Source: Azospirillum sp. RU38E
Lineage (GTDB): Bacteria; Pseudomonadota; Alphaproteobacteria; Azospirillales; Azospirillaceae
Direction: 5' to 3'
DNA: 64,000 bases
Assembly: GCF_900188385.1 (NCBI RefSeq)
Contig: NZ_FZOI01000002.1
Coordinates: 278,542 to 342,541, forward strand
Shown here: positions 27,263 to 35,408 of the stretch, piece after piece
Layout of the letters: every line of letters begins with the position of its first letter
How positions within the stretch are numbered: position 1 is the first letter of the stretch
Notes under the pieces: model-generated
Databases searched by the model: none
Told to the model about the DNA's origin: nothing
What the model saw: only the letters and a program-made list of their open reading frames with translations
Position numbers and translations under genes: made by a program

Positions 27263-28445
27263 CGTTTCGCCTTTCCCCCATGGCGGCCAGACCGGCGGCA
27301 AGCCGGCTGACATCATCCCCTTGCAAATCCCAACCATCCGCCGTGGCGATGGCCTGTGCGGTGCCATCCCCCGGTGCCCCGCAGCCTTTGCCACAGCCTG
27401 ACAGATGCAGCACCCCATAATTCCCTGCTGCCAATGCCGTTGCCAGCCCCCGCGTGGGCCGGAGCGCCGACCCGCAGGCAGGTGCGCCCGGACAGGCGGT
27501 GACGGCCAGCCGTGGGTCGGCATCGTCGGTGGCAAGGAAGGGCGGGAAGCAGCCTGCCCCCTGCGGCCCCCACACCGCCAGCCGCCGCCCCGCCGCTGGC
27601 CGCAGCGCGGTGAGGCCCGGCGTGGCCAGCAGTTCCCGCAATTGCGCGCATGTAAGCGCGCCGAAGGCGGGGGCCAGCAGATGGATGCCGGGGGTGATGG
27701 GGCCGAGGGGGAGGGGAAGGTTTCGCACTGCCGTCGCGCTCTCCATAGCAGCCTCCCCCGCGAAAGCGGGGGTCCAGGGGCCAGGGGCGTCGAGGTCGGG
27801 CGTGTTGCCCCTGGTTCCCCGCTTTCGCGGGGAAGGCAATGTTGGGGTAGGGGCTGCGTTCAACTCCACCCCCCGGCACCCCGCCCACGCCATGCGTTCC
27901 AGATAATCCCGCACCAGCGCCGGCCCAGCTTCAGCGCCGCACTCGGCCACCACCTGATCACCCACGATCAACCATAGCCGATCCACCACCACCCAGCGCA
28001 GGCGTAGGTCGGCGGTCAGTTGGTCCAGCCGGCCCGCCGCGTCCAGTGCCACCGTCACCTTGGGCGGCAGGCCGGGGGGCAGTGGTTGGGTGGTCAGCAG
28101 ATCGGCCAGCCGGGCGGCCAGGGTGTGGCTGTCGCCCATGGCCTGCGGATCGTCCGACCCCAACGGGTCGGTGGCCAGCACCGGGCGGCTTTCCACGAAA
28201 CCGGCCTCCGTCAGCCGTGCCTGGGCCGCCGCCACCGTTTCATCCAGCAGCCCCCGCACCTGCACCGCCCCGCGCAGCGTCAGGTCGATCAACCCATTGC
28301 CCAACCCATCCGCTACATCGGCCAGTTCGGCCCAGGCGGCGGCTGGCATGGGGGCGATGGGCGTCAGGCGCAGCATCAGCCCATCGCCGGTGCGCATGGG
28401 CCGTGCCAGGCTGGGGCAGTCGCGGCGGGGGGCGGGTTTATTCAT
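27252..28445 (-). CDS. cobG: Precorrin-3B synthase CobG, with in-frame repeat insertion
   Basis: Oxygen-dependent enzyme that makes precorrin-3B in the aerobic pathway. The 397-residue protein has sulfite/nitrite reductase-like half domains and a 4Fe-4S/siroheme-type cysteine pattern near the C-terminus (TACPGAPACGSA, then SGCGKGCG). Starts MNKPAPRRDCPSLARPMRTG, overlapping the cobN stop by four bases. An 87-bp palindromic repeat at 27751-27837 is translated in frame (segment containing APGPWTPAFAGEAA), between the two halves. The rest of the frame is intact. Presence of cobG marks an oxygen-dependent corrin route. Confidence 0.92.
   Translation of the reverse strand: MNKPAPRRDCPSLARPMRTGDGLMLRLTPIAPMPAAAWAELADVADGLGNGLIDLTLRGAVQVRGLLDETVAAAQARLTEAGFVESRPVLATDPLGSDDPQAMGDSHTLAARLADLLTTQPLPPGLPPKVTVALDAAGRLDQLTADLRLRWVVVDRLWLIVGDQVVAECGAEAGPALVRDYLERMAWAGCRGVELNAAPTPTLPSPRKRGTRGNTPDLDAPGPWTPAFAGEAAMESATAVRNLPLPLGPITPGIHLLAPAFGALTCAQLRELLATPGLTALRPAAGRRLAVWGPQGAGCFPPFLATDDADPRLAVTACPGAPACGSALRPTRGLATALAAGNYGVLHLSGCGKGCGAPGDGTAQAIATADGWDLQGDDVSRLAAGLAAMGERRNDAL
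27751..27837. repeat. 87-bp palindromic repeat inside cobG
   Basis: Two 30-bp arms, complementary at 27 positions, separated by 27 bases. Core CCCCGCGAAAGCGGGG and GTCCAGGGG resemble the GGGGTCCAG-type dispersed repeats. Length is 29 codons, so cobG stays in frame. Confidence 0.85.
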
Positions 28446-31400
28446 GCCGCTTCCCCGTCCAGCCAGCGGGACAAGGGCGAAAGATCGTTGCGGCGGCAGG
28501 GCCACAGCCCATCCCGCCGCAGCCAGTCCAGCCGTTCGGCGATGGCGCGCCCGGCATCTGGGTTTTCCCGCGCCAGGAAATTCGCCACGGCGGGATCGCC
28601 CAGATAGGCATCGAACAGCAGGTCGAACAAAACCCCATCCACCAGCGATGCGCCATCCGGCCCCCGGCCCTTTGTGGCGCGGGCGAAATCGGCCAGCCGG
28701 TCCACCGCCTCCGCCATTTCCGCCCCACCACGCGGACCATGGCGCATCAGGCCCTGGATATGGCGGGGATGGGCCGCACGTCCGCGCACGATGCGGGCCA
28801 AGGCGGCGACCAGCGGGCGCGGGCGGGGCTGGTTGGGGTTGCTGGTATCCAGCACGATCAGCCCGGCATCGGCCCGTGCCGCCAGCGCGAAACCACCGAT
28901 GAAATTGGCATCGGCCCCGCCCTGCAACAGGTCGCGGTGCGGATCGTCCGCCCCATGCACCAGCAGATCGGCCCCCTGTACCCGCCGGGCGAAGGCACCG
29001 GGGGCCGGGATCATGCCGCCATCGGCCTTCAGCGCAAAACCGGCGGCTTCCAGATAGGCACCTGCCAGATCGGCGGCGTTGATGCTGGGGTCGGAGAGCG
29101 CGCCATCGATGCCGCTGCCATAGCGGCCGGGCGCGCAACTGAACAGGCGCAGCAGATCGTCCCCGGCGCGGGATGCAGCCGCCAGGGGATTATCATCATC
29201 ACTTTCATCGCGGGCGGCCACGGCCTGAATGGCGCTGTCCAGCAGGGCGATCTGGGCCGGGAACAGGTCGCGGAACAGGCCGGACAGGCGGCAGGTGACA
29301 TCCACGCGCGGCCAATCCAGCACGGCGGGGGGCAGCACCTCCACCCCGCGCACCCGGCCCGTGGTGGGTTCCCACAGGGGGCGGCAGCCCAGGAAGGCCA
29401 GAACCTGCGCCACCTCTTCCCCGCCTGTGCGCAGGCCGGCGCTGCCCCATAGGTCCAGTACCAGCTGACGCGGCATCTCCCCCTTTTCCTGCAGATGCAG
29501 GCGGATCACCGCGTCGGCGGCCTTGCGCGCCAGGGCAAAGGCGGTGGGGGTGGGCAGGGTGCGGGGGTCGCTGGTGAACAGGTTGCGCCCGCTGGGCAGC
29601 ACATCCAGCCGCCCGCGAGCGGGTGCGCCCGCCGGGCCGGGGGGCAGGTGCCGGCCCGCCAGCGCGGTCAACAGCCCGTCGCGTTCGCCCGCCGCACTGG
29701 CGATGATCTCAGGTGCGGCCTCCGCCGGGGCTTGGCCATAAACATGCAGGCCATCCTGCAGCGCCATGTCCTTCAGGTCGCAGAGCCAGGCATCAATCTT
29801 GCGCAGTGCCTCCCCGCCATCCTGGCTTTCCAGGCCAAGGGTGGAGAGCAGGCCCTGGGCGCGGGCTTCATCCAGGATCAGGCTGCCCAGCCGGTCACGC
29901 CGGCGCGGGTCCACCCCATCGGCCTGGGCATATTCCTCCACCAGCCGTTCCAGCTCTGCCATCGGGCCGGTCAGCGAGCCTTCCGCCAGCGGCGGGGGCA
30001 GGTGGCCGGGGGTGATGGCGGCCAGCCGGCGCTTGGCCTGCGCCGCTTCGCCCGGATTGGTCAGGATGAAGGGATAGATCACCGGCAGGGCGGCCACCGC
30101 CAGTTCGGGGAAACAATCCGGTGTCAGCGCCACGGCCTTGCCCGGCAGCCATTCCAGCGTGCCATGCGCCCCCAGATGCAGCAGGGCATGGGGGGCCTGT
30201 GCCTGCATCCAGTGGCAGAAGGCCATCAGCCCATGGCGCGGCGGCAGGCTGACATCATGGTAATCGGCCCGGCGCTGATCAAACCGCCCGCGTTCGGGCG
30301 GCAGGGCCAGCCAGTGCGGGCCGCAGGCCAGGGCACGGAAGCGGAAAGCCCCATCGCGGAATATCGGGTCATCCTGCGGCGGCCCCCAGGCTTCCAGCAT
30401 CCGGCTGGCCGCGTCCGGGTGGGCATCCAGCCATGCCTGATAGGCAGACAGGGGCAGGTGGGCGGCGGCGTCGCCCTGGATGATGCCATCCAGCAAGGCG
30501 CGGTCCGTTTCCGGCAAGGGACCGATCTGCCAGCCGGCATCGTGCAACAGGTTGATGATGGCACGCAGGCTGGCCGGTACATCCAGCCCCACGGCATAGG
30601 CCTCCCGCCCCGCCGCCCCCGGATAATCGGGCAGCAGGATCACCAGCCGGCGCTGACCTGCCGGGGTGTGGCGCAGGCGCAGCCGGGCCAGCACCCGTTC
30701 CACCACCTGATCCAGCAAGGCCGGTTCCGGGCGGGAGAGCGCCACGGCGGTGGCATCATCGGCCTGTTTGAAGGCAATCGCCCCGGTCAGCACCCGGCCA
30801 TCGATTTCCGGCAGCACCACATGCATGGCAAGGTCTGCTGCACCCAGGCCCCGATCCGATGCCGCCCAGGCATCGCGCAGGGTGGTGGCATTGACCAGAT
30901 GCAGCAAGGGCGCATCGCCAAAGGGCAGGTCGCCCCCGCCGCCAAACGCCGTCAGCGTCAATACCAGATCGACCGGGCCGATATCATGGGCGGCCAGGGC
31001 GTCGGCCACGCCCGGCACCTTCAGCCCCGGCAGGTGGAAAGCATGGACCGCCACCCCCGCCGCCGCCAGCCTTTCGATCAGCATATCCGCCGGGGCCGTA
31101 TCCCCGGCCAGCACCTGGGAGCGGTAGAGCAATACCACCACCCGCCCCGCCGATCCGTCGCCGGCCATGGCATAGGGGGCGACCAGCGGGGCGGCCACGG
31201 CATCGGGAATATCGTCCCTGCTATCCAGCAGGCTGCCCATCCCCCGCACCAGCCCTTCGGCATTGGCCATGCCGCCGGCGCGGAACAGGGCCAGCAGGCG
31301 GGACAAGGTGGGGCCGGGCAGGGTGGACAGGTCCGCCAACCGTGGATCGTCCCGATCCTCACCCGGCAGCAATGCCAGCCGGATGCCATGGCGCTGGCAG

Positions 31401-31705
31401 CGCTGGGCCAGACTTTCGGCACCATAGCGCCACCAATCCAGCCCGCCCAGCACCCGCACCACGATCAGCCTGGCATGGCGGGCCGTGCGGTCCAGCCACA
31501 GATCGACTGACATGGGGTGCGCCAGCACGCGCAGATTGACCAGACCCAGGCTCCACCCCACACCAGCGGCGGCATGGGCCGCCCCCAGTGATTGCAGGTC
31601 ACTGTCGGAAAAACTGGCCACCAGCACATCGGCCAATGGCTGGGCAATATCGACGGCTGCCGATTGCTCATCCAGAAGGGCGCTGCTGGTGGCCAGAAGA
31701 TGCAT
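28442..31705 (-). CDS. cobN: Aerobic cobaltochelatase large subunit
   Basis: ATP-dependent insertion of cobalt into hydrogenobyrinic acid a,c-diamide with CobS and CobT, which are not in this window. The 1087-residue protein has CobN/Mg-chelatase H-type features: an N-terminal VRVLGGLDWWRYGAESLA, mid-protein LLHLGAHGTLEWLPGKAV and HGLMAFCHWMQAQAPHALLH, and near the C-terminus LLVHGADDPHRDLLQGGADANFIGGF (quoted in part). Slightly shorter than the classic 1250-residue CobN. It starts 6 bp after cobW on the same strand. Confidence 0.94.
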   Translation of the reverse strand: MHLLATSSALLDEQSAAVDIAQPLADVLVASFSDSDLQSLGAAHAAAGVGWSLGLVNLRVLAHPMSVDLWLDRTARHARLIVVRVLGGLDWWRYGAESLAQRCQRHGIRLALLPGEDRDDPRLADLSTLPGPTLSRLLALFRAGGMANAEGLVRGMGSLLDSRDDIPDAVAAPLVAPYAMAGDGSAGRVVVLLYRSQVLAGDTAPADMLIERLAAAGVAVHAFHLPGLKVPGVADALAAHDIGPVDLVLTLTAFGGGGDLPFGDAPLLHLVNATTLRDAWAASDRGLGAADLAMHVVLPEIDGRVLTGAIAFKQADDATAVALSRPEPALLDQVVERVLARLRLRHTPAGQRRLVILLPDYPGAAGREAYAVGLDVPASLRAIINLLHDAGWQIGPLPETDRALLDGIIQGDAAAHLPLSAYQAWLDAHPDAASRMLEAWGPPQDDPIFRDGAFRFRALACGPHWLALPPERGRFDQRRADYHDVSLPPRHGLMAFCHWMQAQAPHALLHLGAHGTLEWLPGKAVALTPDCFPELAVAALPVIYPFILTNPGEAAQAKRRLAAITPGHLPPPLAEGSLTGPMAELERLVEEYAQADGVDPRRRDRLGSLILDEARAQGLLSTLGLESQDGGEALRKIDAWLCDLKDMALQDGLHVYGQAPAEAAPEIIASAAGERDGLLTALAGRHLPPGPAGAPARGRLDVLPSGRNLFTSDPRTLPTPTAFALARKAADAVIRLHLQEKGEMPRQLVLDLWGSAGLRTGGEEVAQVLAFLGCRPLWEPTTGRVRGVEVLPPAVLDWPRVDVTCRLSGLFRDLFPAQIALLDSAIQAVAARDESDDDNPLAAASRAGDDLLRLFSCAPGRYGSGIDGALSDPSINAADLAGAYLEAAGFALKADGGMIPAPGAFARRVQGADLLVHGADDPHRDLLQGGADANFIGGFALAARADAGLIVLDTSNPNQPRPRPLVAALARIVRGRAAHPRHIQGLMRHGPRGGAEMAEAVDRLADFARATKGRGPDGASLVDGVLFDLLFDAYLGDPAVANFLARENPDAGRAIAERLDWLRRDGLWPCRRNDLSPLSRWLDGEAA

Positions 31706-31711
31706 GGTGGA

Positions 31712-32746
31712 TCAGCCGGCCAGAAGGGCGGCGACGGCGGCGCGGTCGAACCCGTGCAGCCCGATGGCGACCAGCTTGCCCTGCCGTTCTTCAAACTTAT
31801 CCCACAGCCGGTCGTAATATTGGTTCACCCGGCCCCCCACCGCCTGCACGGCCAGCCGCATCGGCTTGCCGATAACGGCGACATGGCCCTTCACCCGCAG
31901 AATGCCATGGTCACGGGCCAGCGCCTCAATCCGGGCGGTCAGGGCGGCGGCATCGGCCAGTGGCGGCATGGGCACGACCACGCTGTCGAAATCATCATGA
32001 TCATGGTCTTCTTCCGCGTCATGATGGGTGCGGCGGTTTTCGATATCCTGTTCCGTCGCCAGCCCCAGGCCCAGCAGCAGGTCGGTCGACACCCTTCCTT
32101 CCACGGCGGGGATGATGCCGACACCGCGCGGCAGCGCGCGCTCTACGGCGGCGCGGGCGCGGGCCTGGCCAGCCGCGTCCAGCAAATCATCCTTGGTCAG
32201 CACCACCAGATCGGCACAGGCAATCTGGTCGCCAAACACCTCTTCCAGCGGGTTGTCATGGTCCAGCGCCGGGTCGGCGGCACGCTGGCTTTCCAGGGCG
32301 GCCAGATCGCCGGCCACCTGTCCATCGGCTAAGGCGGCACCATCCACCACGGCCACCACGGCATCCACCGTCACCCTGCCCTTGATCGCCGGCCAGTTGA
32401 AGGCCTGCACCAGCGGCTTGGGCAGGGCCAGACCGCTGGTTTCAATCAGGATATGGTCGATTGCCGGCTGGCGGGACAGCAGCACATCCAGCGTGGGCGC
32501 GAAATCATCGGCCACGGTGCAGCACAGGCAGCCATTGGCCAGTTCGACGATGTTTTCGTCCGGGCAGGATTCGTCACCACAGCCCTTCAGCAGTGTGCCA
32601 TCCACGCCGACATCGCCGAATTCATTGACGATCACCGCCAGCCGCCGCCCGCCGGCATTGCCCAGCAGGTGGCGGACCAGCGTGGTTTTGCCGGCACCCA
32701 GAAAGCCGGTGATGATGGTGCAGGGCACCTTGTTGAGATTGCTCAT
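31712..32746 (-). CDS. cobW: CobW, COG0523 metal-chaperone GTPase
   Basis: G3E-family GTPase thought to deliver cobalt for cobaltochelatase. The 344 residues include Walker A GAGKTT (17-22), the metal-binding GCLCC motif (about 71-75), a guanine-specificity TKDD and a C-terminal CobW_C domain. A His/Asp-rich loop (HHDAEEDHDHDD, near residue 240) probably binds metal. Located between DUF1636 and cobN, as is common in alphaproteobacterial cob operons. Confidence 0.94.
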   Translation of the reverse strand: MSNLNKVPCTIITGFLGAGKTTLVRHLLGNAGGRRLAVIVNEFGDVGVDGTLLKGCGDESCPDENIVELANGCLCCTVADDFAPTLDVLLSRQPAIDHILIETSGLALPKPLVQAFNWPAIKGRVTVDAVVAVVDGAALADGQVAGDLAALESQRAADPALDHDNPLEEVFGDQIACADLVVLTKDDLLDAAGQARARAAVERALPRGVGIIPAVEGRVSTDLLLGLGLATEQDIENRRTHHDAEEDHDHDDFDSVVVPMPPLADAAALTARIEALARDHGILRVKGHVAVIGKPMRLAVQAVGGRVNQYYDRLWDKFEERQGKLVAIGLHGFDRAAVAALLAG

Positions 32747-32758
32747 GGTTTTGGACTT

Positions 32759-33175
32759 TCAACCGGCAGCGATGGGGGCGGGGAAGGCGGGCAGGCGGGC
32801 GATCAGCCCCTTTTTCAGGGCCGGCGGACGGGTGCGCCAGGGCAGCAACCCATCCTGCGATTCCGCCAGCAGCCGGGCGGCGGCCAGCAGGTCGGCGGGG
32901 CCGCTGGCGGGGTCAATCTCCCCGAACAGATATTGCCAGCGCCCGGCACATTGCAGCGCGGCCGACGGGCCACGGTTGCAGTTGCCCAGGCAATCCACCA
33001 CCTGCACCGCCACATCAGCGGGCTGGCTGTCGCACAGGCCGCGCGCCAGCACGGCCCCCGGTCGCTGGTCGGGGGCCAAGTCCGGCGGCGCATCAGGCCC
33101 CCGGCAGGAACGGCAGACGGTCACCACGGGCCGAACCGGCCCCGTCTCCGCTGCAATCATCATCTGGTCGGTCAT
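32759..33175 (-). CDS. DUF1636 metal-binding-type protein
   Basis: A 138-residue DUF1636 protein, a family often found next to cobW. Cysteines are arranged as in thioredoxin-like ferredoxins: CRSC near residue 22, one in GLCDSQ, then CLGNCNRGPSAAL. The likely fold binds an Fe-S cluster or another metal, but function is unknown. It is the first gene after the minus-strand cobalamin riboswitch, so it and the cobW-cobN-cobG-cobH-cobI-cobJ genes after it are probably B12-repressed. Confidence 0.85.
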   Translation of the reverse strand: MTDQMMIAAETGPVRPVVTVCRSCRGPDAPPDLAPDQRPGAVLARGLCDSQPADVAVQVVDCLGNCNRGPSAALQCAGRWQYLFGEIDPASGPADLLAAARLLAESQDGLLPWRTRPPALKKGLIARLPAFPAPIAAG

Positions 33176-33304
33176 CTTCCCCGTATCCGGCCGTTCTTTC
33201 CAGGGATGCCGGACAGGGAAGCACCGCGATCAAGGCGGCTCCATCGGCGCAGGCAGAAAGCTGGCCGACCGGCACCGGGGCACCCCGCCCGAAACCGTCC
33301 CTGA

Positions 33305-33490
33305 CGCGCGGCAGGTCTCCTGGCTCATGGGTCATCACCTGTTCCGCCTTCCCGGTTCTTGTCGGAACCAGTGGCATTGCTGGAGCAGGCTCGCCACACA
33401 CAGTTGCGGGGGCAGCCACGGTCGCCGATGTGCCCATCCCGCTTATCGGAGATGGGTAAACATCAGGTCCGTGTTCCCTTTTAACGCCGA
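33305..33490 (-). promoter_or_regulatory. Cobalamin riboswitch, leftward (cob operon)
   Basis: Read on the minus strand: CCCCGCAACTGTG, then GCCACTGG, CGGGAAGGCGG and the B12 box AGCCAGGAGACCTGCC (at 33311-33326 on the plus numbering). These are the conserved elements of the cobalamin riboswitch in the correct order. It lies about 130 bp upstream of the DUF1636 start. Confidence 0.92.
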
Positions 33491-33602
33491 CCGGGTTGCA
33501 CAGGCCCAGCCGGCGACCGGCGCAGTTGGCAATAGACCGATGGCGGACGTGCTTGTCAATCATCCCGGCTTGGCCCCATAGTGCCGGCGTATTCCATCGG
33601 TT

Positions 33603-33800
33603 GCCGGTTTCAACACCGGCATGAAAAGGGAACGCGGTCGGCCGGACCCCATCCGGTTTCAAGCCGCGGCTGCCCCCGCAACTGTGTGCGGCGAGCGTTC
33701 GGTCCATTCAGGCCACTGGTTTTCACCTTGAGAAAACCGGGAAGGCGGACCAAACGCGCCATCAACCGCAAGCCAGGAGACCTGCCGCTGGAACCATAGC
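33603..33800 (+). promoter_or_regulatory. Cobalamin riboswitch, rightward (hupE-type transporter)
   Basis: Plus-strand elements in order: a stem near 33603-33620, GCCCCCGCAACTGTG (about 33671-33685), GGCCACTGG, CCGGGAAGGCGG and the B12 box AGCCAGGAGACCTGCC at 33771-33786. It is followed within 40 bp by AGGAGGAAGT and the ATG at 33840. Divergent from the other riboswitch, about 115 bp away. Confidence 0.93.
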
Positions 33801-33839
33801 CGCAACCGTCCTCGGAGGGAGGACGTAAGAGGAGGAAGT

Positions 33840-34457
33840 ATGTCGTTTCAATTCCGCCGCACCGCTGGCTGCGGTGCCGCCCTGGTGGCCAGCGTGATTG
33901 CCACGCTGCCGGCCCATGCCCATCACATGATGGATGGCAAGCTGCCGGCCACCTTTATGCAGGGGCTGCTGTCCGGCCTGGGCCATCCGGTGGTCGGGCT
34001 GGACCATCTGGCCTTCACCCTGGCCGCCGGTCTGGCCGTGGCCGCCGCCGGCCTGCCGCTGCTGCTGCCGGTGCTGTTCGTTGCGGTCTCCTGCCTCGGC
34101 GTGGGGCTGCATGTGGCGGGCATTAACCTGCCGGCCTCTGAATTGCTGGTGGCGCTGTCGGTGCTGGTGGCGGGCAGTGTGATTGCCAGCGGGCGCAAGC
34201 TGCCGGTCGCCGCTTGGGCCGCCCTGTTCGCCTTTGCCGGCCTGTTCCATGGCTATGCCTATGGCGAGTCGATCTATGGTGCGGAGGCGACGCCGATTGC
34301 TTCTTACCTGCTGGGTCTGGCTGTGATTCAGTCCGTCATTGCCGTGGGGGCGGCGCTGGCCCTGCGCAACCGCGCCTGGATCGCCGGCCTGTTCCCGCGT
34401 TTGGCGGGCGGTTTGGTGGCCCTGGTCGGGCTGGCGGTGCTGGCGACGCAGTTTTGA
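33840..34457 (+). CDS. HupE/UreJ family permease, probable cobalt importer
   Basis: A 205-residue membrane protein: a signal-like N-terminus ending AHA, then HHMMDGKLP, the HupE motif GHPVVGLDHLAF and about six membrane helices with FAGLFHGYAYGES. HupE/UreJ proteins move nickel or cobalt. The cobalamin riboswitch immediately upstream indicates cobalt uptake for the neighbouring cob genes. The ribosome site AGGAGGAAGT is strong. Confidence 0.9.
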   Translation: MSFQFRRTAGCGAALVASVIATLPAHAHHMMDGKLPATFMQGLLSGLGHPVVGLDHLAFTLAAGLAVAAAGLPLLLPVLFVAVSCLGVGLHVAGINLPASELLVALSVLVAGSVIASGRKLPVAAWAALFAFAGLFHGYAYGESIYGAEATPIASYLLGLAVIQSVIAVGAALALRNRAWIAGLFPRLAGGLVALVGLAVLATQF

Positions 34458-34492
34458 GAAGCCTGTCGTTCTTTACAGTATCAGCTACATTT

Positions 34493-34581
34493 ACCGTCAC
34501 CCCGGTGCCAAGCCGGGGTCCAGTTTCGTAGAGCGAAGCGCTTGTGGCCCCTGGACCCCGGCTTGGCGCCGGGGTGACGGT
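34493..34581. repeat. REP-like palindrome after the hupE-type gene
   Basis: Two 31-bp arms, complementary at all but one position, separated by 27 bases; core GTCACCCCGGTGCCAAGCCGG. Same architecture as the repeat at 12550-12638. Confidence 0.9.
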
Positions 34582-34631
34582 GGAGAGAATGGCAAGGGCA
34601 GCAGCTAGCCGGTTGTGGTCGCTTAACAATA

Positions 34632-34668
34632 CCCAAGGCCGGGCCGCTCCCATAGCGCCCGGCCTTTT
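34632..34668 (+). terminator. Probable rho-independent terminator
   Basis: AAGGCCGGGC arm pairing with GCCCGGCCTT, with a small bulge, followed by TTTTCT. It would stop transcripts coming from the hupE-type gene before the exporter operon. Confidence 0.65.
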
Positions 34669-34682
34669 CTGTCGCATTGTTT

Positions 34683-34702
34683 TGTTATGTTATAATGTAT
34701 AA
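34683..34702 (+). promoter_or_regulatory. Zur-like operator upstream of the exporter operon
   Basis: TGTTATGTTATAATGTATAA. The left half matches the alphaproteobacterial Zur palindrome (TGTTATGTTATAACATAACA type) exactly; the right half is diverged. It lies about 45 bp before the ATPase start and overlaps the probable promoter. Confidence 0.5.
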
Positions 34703-34745
34703 ATCGAAGCGAGTTTACCCACGGCAAGGCGGGAGAGCGGTGGCC

Positions 34746-35408
34746 ATGGCCGATGCCCTGATCGAAATTGACAATCTGCGCCATTCCATTGGCGGGCGGG
34801 ATATCCTGTCTGTTCCGGCGCTGCATCTGGCCAAGGGGCAGCATGGCCTGCTGCTGGGCCCCAGCGGCAGCGGCAAGACCACGCTGCTCAACCTGCTGGC
34901 GGGGCTGTTGCCGGTGATGGCGGGCAGCTTCAAGCTGCTGGGCCAGGATATGCGCCAGTTGGGCCCCGCGGGGCTGGATCGGTTGCGGGCCCACCATATC
35001 GGCATCGTTTTCCAGCAACTGCACCTGATCGAGGCGGTATCCATCGCTGACAATCTGCGGCTGGCCCAGACGCTGGCCGGTCATGCGGTGGATGAGGCGG
35101 TGATCAAGGAACTGCTTTCCCGCGTCGGGCTGGGCGACCGGGCCAAGGCCCGCCCGTCCGACCTGTCGCAGGGCGAACGCCAGCGGGTAGCCGTGGCACG
35201 CGCCCTGGTGAACCGGCCGGCCCTGCTGCTGGCGGACGAGCCGACCAGCGCGCTGGATGATGAAAACTGCGCCGCCGCGCTGGACCTGTTGTTGCAGCAG
35301 GCGGATTTGAGCGGTGCCACCCTTTTGATCGCCACGCATGATCAGCGGTTGACGGCGCGGGTGCCGGTGGCCCTGCGCCTGACCAAGCCGGAAGGGATGG
35401 CAGCATGA
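34746..35408 (+). CDS. ABC transporter ATP-binding protein, LolD/MacB type
   Basis: A 220-residue ATPase with Walker A LGPSGSGKTTLL (about 39-46), Q-loop FQQLHLIE, signature LSQGERQRVAVARAL and Walker B LLLADEPTSALD. The class pairs with FtsX-like permeases, as encoded next. Start at 34746 with GGGAGAG upstream; an ATG at 34677 lies in the operator region. The start of the permease overlaps its stop by four bases. Confidence 0.92.
   Translation: MADALIEIDNLRHSIGGRDILSVPALHLAKGQHGLLLGPSGSGKTTLLNLLAGLLPVMAGSFKLLGQDMRQLGPAGLDRLRAHHIGIVFQQLHLIEAVSIADNLRLAQTLAGHAVDEAVIKELLSRVGLGDRAKARPSDLSQGERQRVAVARALVNRPALLLADEPTSALDDENCAAALDLLLQQADLSGATLLIATHDQRLTARVPVALRLTKPEGMAA

Noticed and set aside
28446-29138. 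Possible extension of cobG upstream into cobN
   Set aside because: The conserved CobG N-terminus begins at 28445, with the usual four-base overlap. The extension is out of frame with cobN and has no motif.
29495-31510. Long plus-strand open frame (671 codons) across cobN
   Set aside because: It lies opposite the well-supported cobN frame. Its composition is Gln/Arg/His/Gly-rich without motifs, typical of antisense frames in high-GC DNA.
33093-33707. Minus-strand open frame through both riboswitches
   Set aside because: It overlaps the conserved riboswitch elements and has no protein motif.
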